Of a stretch of 64,000 nucleotides of DNA, positions 34,746 through 45,659 are shown piece after piece; positions within the stretch are counted from its first letter, which is position 1; every line of letters begins with the position of its first letter. Source of the DNA: Paroedura picta. Lineage: Eukaryota > Chordata > Lepidosauria > Squamata > Gekkonidae. The notes under the pieces are model-generated. The model had not been told where the DNA came from. It made no database searches and saw only the letters and a program-made list of their open reading frames with translations. A program made the position numbers and the translations under genes. Where the stretch lies: the NCBI RefSeq assembly GCF_049243985.1, contig NC_135379.1:31195001-31259000 (forward strand), in the 5' to 3' direction.

Positions 34746-35273
34746 TTATGTTAATATAAACACTACACTCACATGCTTGCAGAGGTACACACATGCACCC
34801 TGTTTTGCTGCCACACAGATAGTAAGACAATGTGCCAGGGGGACATGCTTCAAAATGAAATACAGAGAATTTTGTACAACTTTATTTTAATTAGCCCATT
34901 ACAGATTAACAGTGGCAATTTGAAATTATCTCTGGAGATCAGGGCTGTTTCCATAGCAACGGTTCCAATTCCCAAGGCTTGCTGTGTCAATTTGTCATGA
35001 ACAGTAAAAGAACATTAGATGCAGTCAGGAACATTCTGTTTTCCCAGGCATTCTGCATAGCCTGCTCCTCATAAGGACTACTTAAATGTTGATGCAAGTA
35101 CCTTTCAGAGCCTTGTCAAAGTAGAGTAATTGGTTGTAGGAACAGGGCTCCTGAGGTATATAGACAACTCCCTCATCTGCAAAGATTGCTACATAATTTA
35201 ACTGAAAGATGTCAAATAGGACTCTGAATTAGGAGGGGATGTGCCCAGCCATGGACTATCTAAAACATTAACC

Positions 35274-35407
35274 CAGGGGTAGTCAAACTGTGGCCCTCCA
35301 GATGTCCATGGACTACAATTCTCATGAGCCCCTGCCAGCAAATGCTGGCATGGGCTCATGGGAATTGTAGTCCACGGACATCTGGAGGGCCACAGTTTGA
35401 CTACCCG
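35274..35407. mobile_element. Palindromic hAT-type MITE, copy 3
   Basis: CAGGGGTAGTCAAACTGTGG left end and its complement at the right, with some decay at the right terminus. Directly precedes the L1 fragment. Confidence 0.85.
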
Positions 35408-35454
35408 AGCTACTTTCTCACAAACAAAAACATGTTGGGGGAAATCAAATTCTT

Positions 35455-36105
35455 ACTGTGCATATCAGGTCAAAGAAAGTACTTCCCATCAACAATGCAC
35501 ACAGAAATACTTTTAAAATATTAAATATAAAAACTTTCATTCATATGTGGTGGGAATGTCCAGCAATAATGAAATTCTGGGAGAAAGATTTTATGGAAAT
35601 TAGAAAAATTATGAAAGTGAAGTTAGAACCTTCAGTCCAATTGGTTCTCCTCAATTTATTTCTGAATGAAAATGCTCAATGTAAGGAGAAAACATTGGTG
35701 AACTTTTTGATTGTAGCAGCCAGAATGATAATTGCCACTAACTGGAAAAATGCAGATTTCAGTAGATATTTGGCGAAAGAAAATAAGGCAGTTTATGATT
35801 TTGGAAAAATTAACAAATAACATTAAAGTAATTCAAGGGGGAAAAAAGAATGATGATTTCAATATAATTTGGATTGTTTTAGCAAATTACCTAAGGAAAT
35901 TTTCAGACTGTCAGGTATGTGAAATAATATTGTAACTTGAGACTTGAATTATGATTAATGGATGAAATGTAATAGATGAAATAGACATGGTTTACACTAC
36001 AGGAATCAAAAGATTGATGAAGCTACAGAGTTGTGTTGGGGGGTTTGTCTTGTTTTTGTTGGGGCTTGTCTGCTGATTGTGTGTAATTTAATAAAAAAAT
36101 TAAAA
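35455..36105 (+). mobile_element. L1 LINE ORF2 C terminus and 3' end
   Basis: The frame at 35458-35820 contains FIHMWWECPAIMKFWEKDFM then EIRKIMKVKL and AARMIIATNWKN, the WWxCP zinc-knuckle-like region and C terminus of L1 ORF2. It continues to an AATTTAATAAAAAAATTAAA tail near 36090. Heavily 5' truncated; about 120 codons remain open. Confidence 0.85.
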
Positions 36106-36282
36106 CATTAGATATAAAAACATTTCCCCCATGTTGGATGGATTCATGATGGCACAGACTCCAGCTAATCAGAACAGTGCACAGCTGGCTTCTGTCCAAC
36201 ATGCAAGAAGATTGTACTCATGCAGTTATTTCGGTCCCGCTAGTAAAACTCAGGGTATGTTTTGATGCACCCTCAAATATGT

Positions 36283-36369
36283 CAGGGGCTGGCAGGGTGA
36301 ACGCTGGCAGAGGCTCATGGGAATTGTAGTCCATAGACATCTGGAGGGCCGCAGTTTGACTATCCCTGG
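36283..36369. mobile_element. Half copy of the palindromic MITE
   Basis: Only one arm survives: GGCTCATGGGAATTGTAGTC, CATCTGGAGGGCCGCAGTTT, GACTATCCCTG. The other arm has been lost apart from a short CAGGGGCTGGCAGGG start. Confidence 0.8.
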
Positions 36370-36771
36370 TCTATATCCTTGGGAAGTCACCTAGGCCAGG
36401 TCTATAGAAGAGAATGCATTCTCATAATTCAGAAGTCAGGGTGAGGAAGAAACTTTAAAAAATGTTTTTCTATGTCTAGACTGATAGAATTCTCATGCAA
36501 GAAGATAAATAAATTCTCGTTATGGCTGCAGAAAAAACTGTAATCATTGCAGACGGAAATGAGATATGAAGAAAAGCAAGAGTGCTAAAGAGGCAATTTT
36601 ACAGATGCAGCTTCTCAGAGATGAAAAACATGCTGCACCTGTTGAGATTCTAAGTAAATGCAGGCCTGATCTCCTTTGCATCTGGTTCCCCTCGTTTCAT
36701 TTATTCACACAGTGATAATCTTTGCCTTCACATTTGGAAGCTACTGGCTTTAATACTTGCACCCAGAAGCC

Positions 36772-36788
36772 ATCGCCCCCTAGTGGAA
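36772..36788 (-). promoter_or_regulatory. Strong CTCF-like motif
   Basis: The minus strand reads TTCCACTAGGGGGCGATG, matching the CCACTAGGGGGCG form of the CTCF core. It lies about 6 kb upstream of the CpG island and has the same orientation as the site at 30163. Confidence 0.6.
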
Positions 36789-36807
36789 ATAACATGTGTA
36801 ATAATAG

Positions 36808-37010
36808 ATTCAAATGGGTAGCCCTGTTGGTCTGAAGTAACACAATAAAATGAGAGTCCAGTAGCATCTTTAAGACAAACAAAGATTTATTCAAGGTGTG
36901 AGCTTTCGAGTGCAAGCTAAGTTAATCTGAGGAAGAGTGCTTGCACTATAAAGCTCATGCCTTGAATAAATCTTTGTTCGTCTTAAAGGCGCTACTGGAC
37001 TCTGCTTTTA
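36808..37010. repeat. Family X repeat as an inverted pair
   Basis: Arms 36852-36917 (minus sense) and 36939-37004 (plus sense) are complementary over about 66 bases, around the centre TAAGTTAATCTGAGGAAGAG. Each arm carries the AAATCTTTGTT and CTTTAAGAC words of the family. Confidence 0.85.
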
Positions 37011-37019
37011 ATGTTTAAT

Positions 37020-37740
37020 AATGTAATGCAGAATGCTTTGGCTGTATGGAAAAACAAAGCATTTAAAAATGAATAAATATGTGTGCTACAGGCCATGCAC
37101 GTATCCACTAGCTAGAGTTCTTTTTTATTTAAAAAGAAGGCAAAATTGGCATTTCTCAGTTCCTTCAGGTAAGGCACTGCAATGCCAGAGGCTCAAGGGA
37201 AAAGGTTCTATGCCTCAATGCCAAAATACATATCACTGTAACGTAACTACACGCTACCAACCGGTGGAGAGACAAATTGAGAAACCAATCAAGAAGCACA
37301 ACCATTAATTACCCTTCTTTTAATATTCAATGCACATTTTTTTACCTGGTCAAACCCAGCATCACAGGGCAGCCTATGGAATGTCATTGCTCAATTACTA
37401 TCAGAAGCTAGGCAAAGTATACATAGCACACCTGTTCTGCAGCCATTCCACCAAATTAATTTCCAGGTTCCGTTCAACATGCTGGATATCACCTACCAAA
37501 ATCTTCATTTGGGGCCTAGGGCCCACCTCTTCCACTATGTTCTGCCGCGGCAATTCTACTGTCCAAAACAGAGTCTTCGAAAGATGCAGCCTTCCCTGCA
37601 AATGGGTATGAGCAGTCAGGACTCGCTTTTGTGGGCCTCACGTGATATATTGGCCTCCCTCAATTTTTATCATTCTGCATTTAAAATGGAATTGTTCAGG
37701 AGCGTGGTTTTATAAAGGGGATATGGTTGTAGGTTGAACG
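37020..37740. other. No gene or clear repeat recognised
   Basis: Short open frames on both strands between 37033 and 37715 show no known domain. Confidence 0.3.
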
Positions 37741-37743
37741 CAT

Positions 37744-37800
37744 GAAAAAAAGGGTCAGGCATGACTCAGTGCTTGCACAGGGGATACCTTTACCTTTATT
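37744..37800 (+). repeat. 3' end of a tRNA-derived SINE (CAGGGGATACC type)
   Basis: AGGCATGACTCAGTGCTTGC, ACAGGGGATACCTTTACCTT is the 3' end of the element seen nearly complete on the minus strand at 46370. Confidence 0.75.
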
Positions 37801-37999
37801 GACTTGTTTATGGTATATATTATTCTCTTTTTATTGCATTTTTTTAAAAAAAGAAACTCTAACCTGAGTCTCAGTAAGGAAGAAATGAATAAATAAAAAT
37901 AATAATGAATAAATAATAAATGAGTAAGAAAGAAAGAAAAGTAAATCAATTAAGACTCTTATTTGAAATGCCTGCCTGTTGCGTTCAGACTCATACAAG

Positions 38000-39520
38000 A
38001 ATGTTTCCTTTATGCCACAAGGACTGGCCTTGGCATGGTGACTGGTCCTTTGGTACCTAACACAAAGCTGCCAAGCTTCCCAGGCAGACAGCAGAGTTAA
38101 TCCAAGGTTCTCGCTGAACCTGCTCAGGATCCATCTCCATCCTTCTCACACCAGCTCTCCAAACTTGCAGGTCGAGGTTCATTACAGTCCTCTTGTTTGT
38201 CTTACTTTGAAGAAATGCTGGGATCGATCAGGGAACGTCATGCCTGCCAAACAGGTCCTCTGCTCCTGGCACTGCATCCAGTCTTCAGCAAAAAAACTGG
38301 CTCCCAACTTTGGGGTGGGAGGGAGAAGAGGGCAGTGCAGTTTCAGCCCACTTCATGCCTAAGGCTTTATTCACACTGGGGCAGTTCCTAGCAAGAGATT
38401 AAATGGACATCGCAAATGGCACCAACCTGCCCTGCCCACTTTCTAAAATAGCCTGGCAGATGCCAAGAAAGGTGACTGCAGACAACCCCTGCTGGAGACC
38501 CCTTTTTCAGAGGGTCACCAGACACAGAGCCACCACTGAGACTTCCCAGATCTCCCAGGGTATTTTGGAAGTTCATCATATTGGATCATCTTACGGGGTT
38601 CATGAGGAGAGGGGCTAACACCAGCTAAGCTCACTGGAATTTGTACCACAGGAGCTGTCTGACAAACCAAAGCTTAGCACCGACAGTTTTACAAAACCTT
38701 TGCCAGGACCAGCCACATTTGCTATTTGGAAAGGGTTTCTATGGACTGACAGAGCTACCTACAACTCTGCTGATCACGGAATTCCTAATGGCACAAGGGG
38801 ATTTGTAAGCAGCAAAGAGACGGCAATAAAGGATGCTTGAGCACTTGCATATTGTGTGCCTGCCCTTGCAGAGCCTTCCTTGGTGCCTACTGCTAAATAA
38901 TATGGTGTGATTGCATGATATCCGCATACTGTGAAAAGTGGCAAAATACGGTACAATTATAACTCATTTGGTGGGTAATAGCCAGGCTGTGAAAGGAATA
39001 GAGAAGGAGGGAGGAAACGTACAAACTGCACAGGGTATTGTGACTGTGAAGGTTATTCAGGTTGCAGTATAGTCATAAGCAGGCTAGGAACTGCAAATTA
39101 TAAATGGAAGGAGGGAGACTATAGAGAACATAGGGAGTATAATCTTAATAAATGGAAGAGATCCTATTGGCATCTGTAAAAATGCATCTTAATAATAGCA
39201 TAAAAGAGGCAGCACTGCATTGTACAGAGGAAACTCAGGGCAGGGAGAACGGATATTATGCTGGATCATTTTTACTTATGCATCACAGCTGAGGTCTTTC
39301 ATTAGGCAGAATTATCTGGAGTACAATTAAGGCAATAAAAAAAATAAGCTGTTTAAACCCAAATGATACCATAGGTCTCCAGGCCACGTAAACAAATAAT
39401 GATAGCTACTCTGAGTTCTTCACAAGTCTGTTGGCAATAATCTGAACAGCAAGTTCAGCTGCATAGTTAGGAAAGATGCCATAGACAGTCAAATGTAACC
39501 CTTCTGTTGTTCCCTGAATG
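38000..39520. other. No gene or clear repeat recognised
   Basis: Moderately GC-balanced, unique-looking DNA with unremarkable short open frames. Confidence 0.3.
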
Positions 39521-39849
39521 CCAAAGAATGCAGGGGCGTAGAGTTTTCAATTTCCGGGGGGGGGGGAGGCCCAGTGACATCATAGGGAGGAGGCAGTGAC
39601 ATCAAAGGGAGGGGCCTTTGGAGGTGGGGCCATGGGGGATTAAGGGAGGGAAAATGTTCAGAGTTCAGTGTACTAATAGCTATCTTTAAACTCACTTTAA
39701 TAGCTGACTTTAAACTCATATCCTGTGAGTACAAGCACATTTTGAGGTAATTCTGCACCGTGCCCATAGTCATCTCCAAATAAAACCCCCAGTTATTTCA
39801 CCTAGGTTTTGATATACCCTGCTTTCTTAGCACTTTGCTTAAAAAGTCC

Positions 39850-40413
39850 ACCTTAAAAACACAGATATTCAGAACAAATTATTATTAAAATAACATAAAT
39901 CATTTTATAGGAAATGACTGCATTCTTGTTTTTGTAGGCCCTACGGAACAGTTTAAGTTCTGTTAGGGCCCTGATCTCACTGGGGAGTTCATTCCACCAG
40001 GTTGGGGCCACAGCTGAAAAGGCCCTGGCTCTTGTTGAGCCCAGGCAGGCTTCTTTGGGGCCAAGGATTACCAATCTGTGGATTCTCCATGCAGTTTGCA
40101 AGCAGCTGCATCTTGGACCAGTTGTAATTTCAAGAGGAGGGATCAGGGAAGGCCTGTGTAGAGCAAGTTACTATAATCCAGCCTAGAGGTGACTGTTGCA
40201 TACATCAGTATGGCAAGGTGTTCTCGGGGCCAACTAGTAGCTTGACTACTTGAGCTTCCATGGTTAAAGAAGCATCAAGGATCATGCCCAAGTTCCTGAC
40301 CAATTGTGCAGTTTTAAGTTGCACACCGTTCAGGTTTGGGAGGCACGTTTCCTGTGACTACACTGAAACCATTCCACTACAGTTTCCAGGCATCCACATG
40401 GAGAGCCAGACTA
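39850..40413 (-). mobile_element. CR1/L2-group LINE C terminus and 3' end
   Basis: The minus-strand frame reads MQTAWRIHRLVILGPKEACL, RARAFSAVAPTWWNELPSEI, RALTELKLFRRAYKNKN, the C-terminal block of CR1/L2-group LINEs (ARAFS-AP-WN-LP-E-R). Further upstream in other frames lies TAGGCTGGATTATAGTAACT, the RLDYCN region. The frame is broken between the two blocks. Confidence 0.75.
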
Positions 40414-40798
40414 TGTGGTGGTCCCCAACCTTTATCGGGTCGGGGACCAGAGGGGAGAAAGGAAGCCCGGGGGGGGGGAGGTGTGGGTGCCGGCGCACCG
40501 GTGGGTGCAAACGCACAGGCACGGCAGCTCTGCTCCTGTGCCCATGCCTTCCCCCCGCAGCGCAACGAGCGCCGTGCCACAGGGGGAGGGGGCGCGGGGG
40601 CAGGCGCAGCAACTCCACGCCAGCACTTGCCAGTGCACCAGCAGGTGCGCCTCCCCCCCCCCCCCCACAGTGCAGCACTCGCTGTGCCAGGAGCAGGGGG
40701 AGGGAGGCGGACCCACTGGCACACCAGCACCCGCACCTCCCTCCCCCCCCCCCGCCGCGGCCCGGTACCAGTGCACAGCCAGGGATTGGGGAACACTG
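40414..40798. mobile_element. GC-rich non-autonomous hAT
   Basis: The left end GTGGTCCCCAACCTTTATCG and right end GGGATTGGGGAACACTG resemble the ends of the elements at 12943 and 55689. The interior is GC-rich with C and G runs (40650-40668, 40742-40753). That composition creates five overlapping open frames rich in proline, alanine and glycine, none a gene. Confidence 0.7.
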
Positions 40799-41099
40799 AT
40801 AGAATAAATTTCAGATGTTTGAGATCCACAAGACATGAACAAGTACACACTTTGCAGCCATATGCATTCTGTTACAGCCACTGGTGATATATTCTTTCTA
40901 GAACACCGAAGATACCCTTGCTTCATCCTGCAGTAGGGTAGGGCAGTCCTGTGCCTCAGCTGCCATTGTACCTGTGACTTTGTCAATATGACTTGGACTT
41001 GGTTGTCCGGGGGGGCTGAGCCCCATTGGTCAACCTGGGGGGGGGGGGGGCTCGAGCCCTTCAGCCCACCCCCAATGTTTATGCCCCTGAAAGAATGCA

Positions 41100-42345
41100 T
41101 CTATAACAGTACATTAGAAAAGAATGTGTGGGGAATCATGTTCTCCAAGCTCCACTGTGGTAATCTTCATCTAAACACTGGATAGGCAGAATTTTCCCCT
41201 CCATCAAAATAACTGGAATACAGGAGTACTCAGGTCTTCCAGGGCAGAACAGTAGTTGCATTGCATCTGGATTTGATGGTGCAAGACCCTAAACTTGCTA
41301 CTCACGATTCTAAAGATCCAGTGGTGTCTCAAGCACCATCTCTGGAACATACACATATCTTCATGCTTGGAATCCAAAGAGTCATGTACTAGACATGTGC
41401 ATGAACACTGGGACTTTTTAGGAGCCTCCAAATTGGAGGCTCCAATCATACAGCATCCTCTCATGCCTCCAAAAACCACTATTTGTTTTTGGGATGGGGA
41501 TGGGATGACTTTGAAGAATAAGAAAGGAACAATCTACCAAGTTCCTACGCATGTAAATTACTTACAGGCATTTAATGTTAGCTACATCTCTACTTAATAG
41601 ACTTCACTGTGATTTGTTTGTGACAGGCTGAGAGAATCCATAACTTCTGAGTAAAAAATGTCAACAGAACTGGCATCAAATTTATCACCCACCTACTTTT
41701 GCTATATTGCAGCTATTTAGGGCAAGCTTCCAGCTTGATGCCACTCCAACATCTCTTGAGGTCTCTTCAATAAACTGAGACGTAATCTCTCCTATGTGAA
41801 TAGACAGAAGACATCCCAAAAAGTTGTTTTGTTAAGCGTACATTTGTCATTTCAAAAATAGTAGCACCATTAGGCACAAATGGTGCTTTGCTGAGAAAGA
41901 AAGAAAAAAAAGGCAAAGGGACAAAGTATTATGCAACATCAGTCTGGAAAGCTGTTTTCATAAGGGGCAGAAATCTGCACACTTTATTTATGACTGTATG
42001 GCAGCATTCTCAGCAAGAAAAACAAAATCCAGAATGTATTCAAAATCCTGCATCAAATGGCTTGTTTGCTTGGAAATAACAGGATTCCGCGTCTTCCACT
42101 CCTACAAGTACTGGATTCAGTAAACCATCTGCTTAAGAAGATCCAGCCTGTTTCGACTTACTGAAACATACAAGTAAAATCAAATTTATTCCGGTGATTC
42201 CAAGAATGGCAATTGTGAAACTGCACAAGGAACGAGGCGATGAAGCTGGAAAGGGCTCTGTGGGAGAGGGGGCAGCTTGTCTTTGAACAGCCCTAGTAGC
42301 ATGGCCAGTGTACCCCCCCAACCCCACAGAAATGCCACAGTTCTC
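41100..42345. other. No gene or clear repeat recognised
   Basis: Unique-looking DNA between the hAT shell and the MITE upstream of the promoter. Confidence 0.3.
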
Positions 42346-42351
42346 CTAGCC

Positions 42352-42486
42352 CAGGGGTAGTCAACCTGTGGTCCTCCAGATGTCCATGGACTACAATTCC
42401 CATGAGCCCCTGACAGCAAATGCTGGCAGGGCTCATGGGAATTATAGTCCATGGACATCTGGAGGACCACAGGTTGACTACCCCTG
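42352..42486. mobile_element. Palindromic hAT-type MITE with perfect target duplication
   Basis: Starts CAGGGGTAGTCAACCTGTGG (second subfamily, CAACCTGTGGTCC rather than CAAACTGCGGCCC) and ends with its complement. It is flanked by a perfect 8-bp duplication TCCTAGCC (42344-42351 and 42487-42494). It sits about 100 bases from the edge of the CpG island. Confidence 0.93.
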
Positions 42487-42549
42487 TCCTAGCCAATCAC
42501 TCTCCTTCATTCCTGCAACACGCTCAACCCGAACCCCAGAAGAGTCAGC

Positions 42550-43600
42550 CTCCCCCCTTCCCTGCAATGCCGGCGGGCGAGTCTCCCGAGCTCTAGGCGC
42601 CTGGCAACCGCCTGTAATGACTCAACAGCGTGTAGGAACTTTGCTGGTGCTCGGAGATGGCTTCACCTCGCACAGGCGCTCCAGCACCAGCCGCAGCGAT
42701 CCATTCCGGGATCCAGCCTTACGCGGCCGGCCCGCCCGCCCAGAAGCGACCCATTTCGGAGCCTTGGCCAGGCTCGGGCCCCCGGACGCCTGCTGCTGCC
42801 CCTTCTCCTTTTATCGGCGGAGCGAGCACCGAAGCGGCCGTCTCTCTCCCCCCCCCCCCCGGGCCAGGTCGGGCTCTCCACTCCAGGACTCGGCGCGAGG
42901 GCGCGGGGCGGCGCTTCCCGGCTTTGACAAGACCGCGGGGGCGGGGCTGGCGGGGCGCCCCGCCCCCTTCCCACGCGCGGCCGCCGGAGCCCGGGCGCCT
43001 TCCGAAGCGGCTCTCCCGAGCCCCAGAGCCGGCGAGCAGCGGAGGGGGCTCCTGGAGCAGGTCAGCGCCGCCGGGATCTAGTCTGGGGCCGTCCAGGTGA
43101 GCTGCTTGTCTTCCCTGGGCTCTCGCCGGGGGCGCCTGGAGGACTTCCTAGCGGAGGCTCGGCCGGGCTACCTGCCTGCGTCCCCCTAGTGTTGTCTCCC
43201 GCCGGGGATCAGCCGTCGGGGGAGGTTTGTGAGCCCCTCGGCGGCTTTAACGACGGAGCGCATTGAGACCTCCGCGCTTGTCAAACCAACCGGATGGGGC
43301 GGTCAGGTAACCCGAGGTTCTTTCAGAGATGCTCCTGCCGCTGCTGCTGCGAAGTCCGGCCGCGTCGCACAGGGCGATAATTGCCCCTTCTTCGGTGGCT
43401 GGGCAGTGGCGGGTCTGTTCCCACGAGCGCTTGCCCCGGATCCTTGGGCTGCACTGTCGGTGGAAAAATGCCCGACGGGAGGCGCGCCGGTTTGGGCTTT
43501 CTCCGGCAAATATTTGAAGTGCCAGAAGAGCGGACAATAAGTGTGGCCCGGGCGGAGGGGGTCTTTCGGAAGCCATCCGCTTGGAGGTGGAGCTGCGCGC
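42550..43600 (+). promoter_or_regulatory. CpG-island promoter of the WIPF3-like gene
   Basis: This kilobase is far richer in G, C and CpG than anything else in the window. It contains several GC-box-like cores (for example GGGGGCGGGGC and CCCCGCCCCC near 42937-42966) and no clear TATA box, the usual look of a broadly expressed vertebrate promoter with dispersed start sites. A strong splice donor (CCAG|GTGAGC) lies at 43096/43097 inside the island. That makes the island the likely start of a transcript on the + strand, and the next supported exon on that strand is the proline-rich one at 57025. The open frames here on both strands (about 103-147 residues) are GC-driven and resemble no protein I know. 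The exact start site cannot be read from sequence. Confidence 0.75.
42900..43096 (+). other. Probable untranslated exon 1 of the WIPF3-like gene
   Basis: The 3' boundary is supported by the donor CCAG|GTGAGC at 43096/43097. The 5' boundary is a guess placed just inside the GC-box cluster. The partner acceptor would be the pyrimidine tract and CAG at 57010-57024, giving an intron of about 13.9 kb. A non-coding first exon followed by a second exon holding the ATG near its 5' end is consistent with WIP-family genes. The exon itself carries no recognisable coding content. It could instead belong to a non-coding transcript from the same island. Confidence 0.5.
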
Positions 43601-43639
43601 CTTGTTTGCTTTTCCCGCTTTGGAGTTGCTACCTGCTGG

Positions 43640-43845
43640 TTAACAAAACAAAATCAGCCTGTCCAGTGGCACTTTTAAGACCCACTGTCATGATGGTCAG
43701 TTCTTAGTCGGACGAAGAGTGCTTGCAATCGAAAGCTCACGCCTTGAATAAATCTTTGTTGGTCTTAAAGATGCCGCTGGACTCTGATTTTGTTTTGTTG
43801 TGCCGCTTGAGACCAACACAGCCACCCACTGGAATCTACCTGCTG
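43640..43845 (+). repeat. Family X repeat, copy with inverted ends
   Basis: Arms 43644-43682 and 43761-43797 are inverted (CAAAACAAAATCAG start, TTTAAGACC end). The centre is TTAGTCGGACGAAGAGTGCT, CGAAAGCTCACGCC, AAATCTTTGTTGG. The element continues with GAGACCAACACAGCCACCCA. Inserted at the start of intron 1. Confidence 0.8.
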
Positions 43846-44146
43846 CTTGTAGCTGCAGTTACCTAACATGCCCCCTCCAGCTAAGCACAAAGCCTTGAAA
43901 ATAATTTATATTTAAATCAAGTCAGGCTTGCTTCTAAGTATAAAAGGGTTTCGATCTGAGGTCCCTCATTAAAGAAGGCAGAAAGAAGGACCCCTGCTCA
44001 TTCTCTGCATGCTTACTCAGAAGCAGCAAGTCACAGGGAATCGTGCCAGGCTAGTCCCCTGCTGGGGAGAATGCAACCTTTCAAAGTCAAGATCACCTGG
44101 GTGACTCCAGTGGTACAGGAAACTGATTCAGTTGAATGCGGTAGTC

Positions 44147-44282
44147 CAGGGGTAGTCAAACTGCGGCCCTCCAGATGTCCATGGACTACAATTCCCAGGA
44201 GCCCCTGCCAGCGAATGCTGGCAGGGGCTCCTGGGAATTGTAGTCCATGGACATCTGGAGGGCCGCAGTTTGACTACCCCTG
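44147..44282. mobile_element. Palindromic hAT-type MITE, first subfamily
   Basis: Complete copy: CAGGGGTAGTCAAACTGCGG to its complement, folding around GCGAATGC. It abuts the rearranged second-subfamily copy at 44283 directly. Confidence 0.92.
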
Positions 44283-44508
44283 CAGTCAACCTGTGGTCCT
44301 CCAGATGTCCATGGACTACAGTTCCCATGAGCCCCTGCCAGCATTTGCTGTGCTGCTTTCTTCTCTGACCCTGAGCCAAGCCAGCAGGGGTAGTCAACCT
44401 GTGGTCCTGGCAGGGGCTCATGGGAATTGTAGTCCATGAACATCTGGAGGACCACAGGTTGACTACCCCTGCTGGCTTGGCTCAGGGTCAGAGGAGAAAG
44501 CAGCACAG
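44283..44508. mobile_element. Rearranged palindromic MITE with inverted duplication of its flank
   Basis: A left half (44283-44350) of the second subfamily is followed by non-MITE sequence. Then comes a short left end, then a right half. Arms 44348-44407 and 44449-44508 are inverted over 60 bases with about one mismatch. They include about 38 bases of non-element flank (TGACCCTGAGCCAAGCCAGC), so flank and element were inverted together. Confidence 0.88.
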
Positions 44509-44804
44509 TATGCAAAGAGTGAAACCAGTGAGTGGATTTTGCACCACAAGGCAGCCTCTCTGATTTATTTATTTTTAGATAGATATTAGATATAAGTTGT
44601 AATTGCAGTTGTATTGATTCAAGCTACACTGTCATTTAAAGTAGAACTGCTTGGGATATGTGATCCATAAACATTGGTGAACCCTGCTTGGCTATGGTCA
44701 CCTTGGGTGTGGAGTTCTAGATCTTCCTTTCACACATCACGTGTCTCCTGCTTTAAAGATCAATGCAAAATGCAGGAGTCATGAAAAAGTTATTAGCTAC
44801 AATA

Positions 44805-44890
44805 GTAGAGCAGATTCAGACCTGGCCACATTGGCTGGGGTGGACTGATCCAGCAGAGCTGTTCTGATGTTCTGGTTGTTGCACTATTGT
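44805..44890 (+). mobile_element. CR1-type LINE 3' terminus
   Basis: GGGGTGGACTGATCCAGCAG, AGCTGTTCTGATGTTCTGG is a decayed form of the TGATCCAGCAGGGCTCTTCTTATGTTCTTA end. Only the last part is recognisable. Confidence 0.5.
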
Positions 44891-44894
44891 AATT

Positions 44895-45650
44895 ATTCCT
44901 CTCTGGGATGGGATGTACCTGTTCAGTTAAGAAAATCCAGAAGATAAATAAGTACAGTAGTATAATATCTGAGGATGTGTGGCTGTAGGTTGTGTGAAGC
45001 TGGGCTTCTCTAGTAGTGTATTCCTAAGCATCAACTCCCGGAGGCTCAGAAGACTGTAATTCCACTTGGGATTGCTCAGTAGGTCCTTTTTTCTATGTTA
45101 TGTCTGTTTGTTGCTCTGTAGCTGTGCTAGAAGCATTGGGGACAGGCAGCCAGTGGAAGGGTTTCTTGGTGGGCAGGAGGGGTTGTTTTGAATTTAATAA
45201 CTAGGTTAAAACCTAGTGTTTTGCCTCCTTCTTTGCCCCGGATCTTTTTTTTAGTGGTTCTTATTAATATTTTAATTGTGTGAACTCCTGTGGTAATTTT
45301 TATTAGTAAAGCTGCAAATAAAATATCTTTAAGTGTTCCATATATCATTCTCTGCTTATATTTCAGCTAAACCCCAAACCATTTTGTCTAGGATCTGGTC
45401 AAAATATGTTCCTATAACCTTAACAGCCTTTGACTCAAACAAGACCCAGGCCCATTCTGCACCCAAGGGTTAATGAACCTTCAGTGCACCTTAGAAGTAG
45501 ATTTTCCTGTTCTGCACTGGTAAATCCATCTGCAAAAGCACATTGAAAGTGCTTTATCCTCCATGTGCAGAAAGAATCCTAGTCATCATCTAAAAATATT
45601 TTATGTCTGAAACTGATACAGTTTATTCCGCATTTAATTCAACAGATAAG
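44895..45650. other. No gene or clear repeat recognised
   Basis: AT-rich intronic DNA. Confidence 0.3.
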
Positions 45651-45659
45651 GTGATAGAA

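Larger units (their letters stand above)
39531..41089. mobile_element. hAT-type DNA transposon shell with LINE and hAT inside
   Basis: Ends CAGGGGCGTAG and TTTATGCCCCTG are inverted repeats (one mismatch in the first ten bases). They are flanked by a perfect 8-bp duplication AAAGAATG at 39523-39530 and 41090-41097. No transposase is recognisable. The interior holds a minus-strand CR1/L2-group LINE 3' part (39850-40413) and a second hAT (40414-40798). The 1.56-kb unit is thus a non-autonomous element enlarged by later insertions, or one that moved after capturing them. Confidence 0.7.

Noticed and set aside
40260-41100. Overlapping 100-222-codon frames rich in P, A, G and R
   Set aside because: They arise from the GC-rich interior and C/G runs of a hAT element. 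Five frames on two strands cannot all be genes, and none matches a family.
1-42500. PRR15, the upstream neighbour of WIPF3 in mammals as I recall
   Set aside because: No frame with its content was found; it may lie farther upstream.
42368-43707. Long frames across the CpG island, for example 237 codons from 42368
   Set aside because: Composition effect. The 42368 frame begins inside a MITE. No known protein content.
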